DNA from: Paraburkholderia sp. BCC1884
Lineage (GTDB): Bacteria > Pseudomonadota > Gammaproteobacteria > Burkholderiales > Burkholderiaceae
DNA: 64,000 bases
Assembly (NCBI RefSeq): GCF_900996225.1
Contig: NZ_CAAJGL010000079.1
Coordinates: 1 to 64,000, forward strand
Reading direction: 5' to 3'
Shown: piece after piece, positions 63,400-64,000 of the stretch
Position numbering within the stretch: the stretch's first letter is position 1
Layout: each line of letters starts with the position of its first letter
Made by a program: the position numbers and the translations under genes
Notes under the pieces: generated by a model
What the model saw: only the letters and a program-made list of their open reading frames with translations
What the model was told of the DNA's origin: nothing
The model's database searches: none

Positions 63400-64000
63400 A
63401 TGCCAAAAACGGCGAAAGAGATTGGCGCGCTGGCAGTGTCCCGCCTATCTGTTCCGGGGCGTCACACGGTCGGGAAAGTGGCGGGTCTCGCGCTGCAGAT
63501 TACGCCGAGTGGCGCCCGTTCGTGGGTGCTTCGCGTTACCGTGGGCGAGCGACGACGTGAGATCGGGCTCGGTGCTTATCCGGGTATATCACTGAAGGAA
63601 GCCCAAGCGAAGGCGCAGGCCGCGCGCGATGAGATCGTTGCTGGCACTGACCCAGTTATGGCGCGCAAAGAAGCTGCCAGCCGGCTGCGCGCGGAGCAGG
63701 CGCTCGAGGTGACTTTCGAGGAGGCGGCGAAGCGGTTTATCAAAGCGAAAGCGCCCGAGTGGCGCAACGCGAAGCACGCTACGCAATGGACCAATACGCT
63801 GACGACTTACGCCTATCCCGTCATGGGGAATCTGTTGGTCCGACACGTCGATCGATCGCACGTGGTCGAGGTGCTCGAGCCGATCTGGACTACCAAAACG
63901 GAAACGGCATCCCGTGTGCGCGGCCGCGTTGAGGCAGTTCTCGACTGGGCTCGGGTAAATGGGTTAAGGGAGAACGGGATCAATCCCGCCGCATGGCGCG
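63400..64000 (+). CDS. P4-type tyrosine-recombinase integrase (cut by window end)
   Basis: An open frame of 200 codons with no stop before the window ends. The N-terminal DUF4102 arm-binding domain (LALQITPSGARSWVLRV, GLGAYPGISLKEAQAKAQAA) is followed by the core-binding domain (TFEEAAKRFIKAKAPEWRNA). The catalytic domain is beyond the window. It lies 260 bases after tRNA-Ser in the same direction, the usual arrangement of a tRNA-targeting genomic island. Confidence 0.93.
   Translation, partial: MPKTAKEIGALAVSRLSVPGRHTVGKVAGLALQITPSGARSWVLRVTVGERRREIGLGAYPGISLKEAQAKAQAARDEIVAGTDPVMARKEAASRLRAEQALEVTFEEAAKRFIKAKAPEWRNAKHATQWTNTLTTYAYPVMGNLLVRHVDRSHVVEVLEPIWTTKTETASRVRGRVEAVLDWARVNGLRENGINPAAWR

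Noticed and set aside
1..64000. CRISPR arrays or insertion sequences
   Set aside because: No regularly spaced repeats, cas genes or transposase frames were seen; repeats found are short coding tandem repeats.

Overview
The window looks like a piece of a Paraburkholderia/Burkholderia-type betaproteobacterial chromosome. It is GC-rich, with E. coli-like -35/-10 promoters, polyhydroxybutyrate metabolism (3-hydroxybutyrate dehydrogenase), an imuA-imuB-dnaE2 SOS mutagenesis cassette, a DUF3563 micro-protein and an FtrABCD-type iron importer. It begins inside a 5S rRNA at the end of an rRNA operon and ends inside the integrase of a genomic island inserted at a tRNA-Ser gene. Most of it is ordinary core chromosome; all names rest on reading motifs by eye, not on database searches.

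Layout. 1-8.8 kb: 5S rRNA and terminator; a perfect LexA box ahead of imuA-imuB-dnaE2; a dTDP-4-dehydrorhamnose reductase-like gene; a divergent copper chaperone/CueR pair sharing a clear CueR operator; a 48-residue DUF3563 gene with a strong promoter. 9-18.7 kb: an orphan ABC substrate-binding protein, rlmJ, an aldo/keto reductase, bdhA plus a patatin-like lipase, an aromatic/aspartate aminotransferase and uvrB. 19-23 kb: Fur-box-controlled ftrABCD and an orphan hemP. 23.2-29.3 kb: a 1667-residue RHS-repeat protein with an unrecognised 330-residue partner. 29.5-40.7 kb: SRPBCC, OsmC and pirin proteins, a LysR regulator, a tiny exported peptide, bfd / 20-residue peptide / tonB-exbB-exbD, murI, bacterioferritin, class I fumarase, an UPF0114 protein and a DMT exporter.

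40.7-57.8 kb is the most unusual part: a type III secretion (T3SS) island. One tightly overlapping operon carries sctC-D-E-F-G-I-J-K-L-Q-R-S-T-U-V-N-O. It is flanked by a possible degenerate ADP-ribosyltransferase-fold protein, a glycine-rich cysteine-free (harpin-like) protein, a ribbon-helix-helix protein and, convergently, a DUF1521 protein that carries the GDPH site of the metal-induced self-cleaving NopE1-type domain. SctU stops after about 246 residues and has no NPTH autocleavage domain, and no SctP, gatekeeper or translocon gene is recognisable. The apparatus is therefore either decayed or built differently from standard injectisomes.

57.8-64 kb: acetyl-CoA synthetase, then a DUF4212 small subunit and a large sodium:solute symporter of the VC_2705 type (a likely acetate/short-chain-acid assimilation module), tRNA-Ser(GGA) and the first 200 codons of a P4-type integrase. 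The rest of that island lies outside the window.

How the genes work together: iron handling is a recurring theme (ftrABCD, hemP, bfd, tonB-exbBD, bfr, with three Fur-box-like sites), as is SOS/DNA repair (imuABC cassette, uvrB). The T3SS and RHS loci are the accessory, potentially host- or competitor-directed parts.
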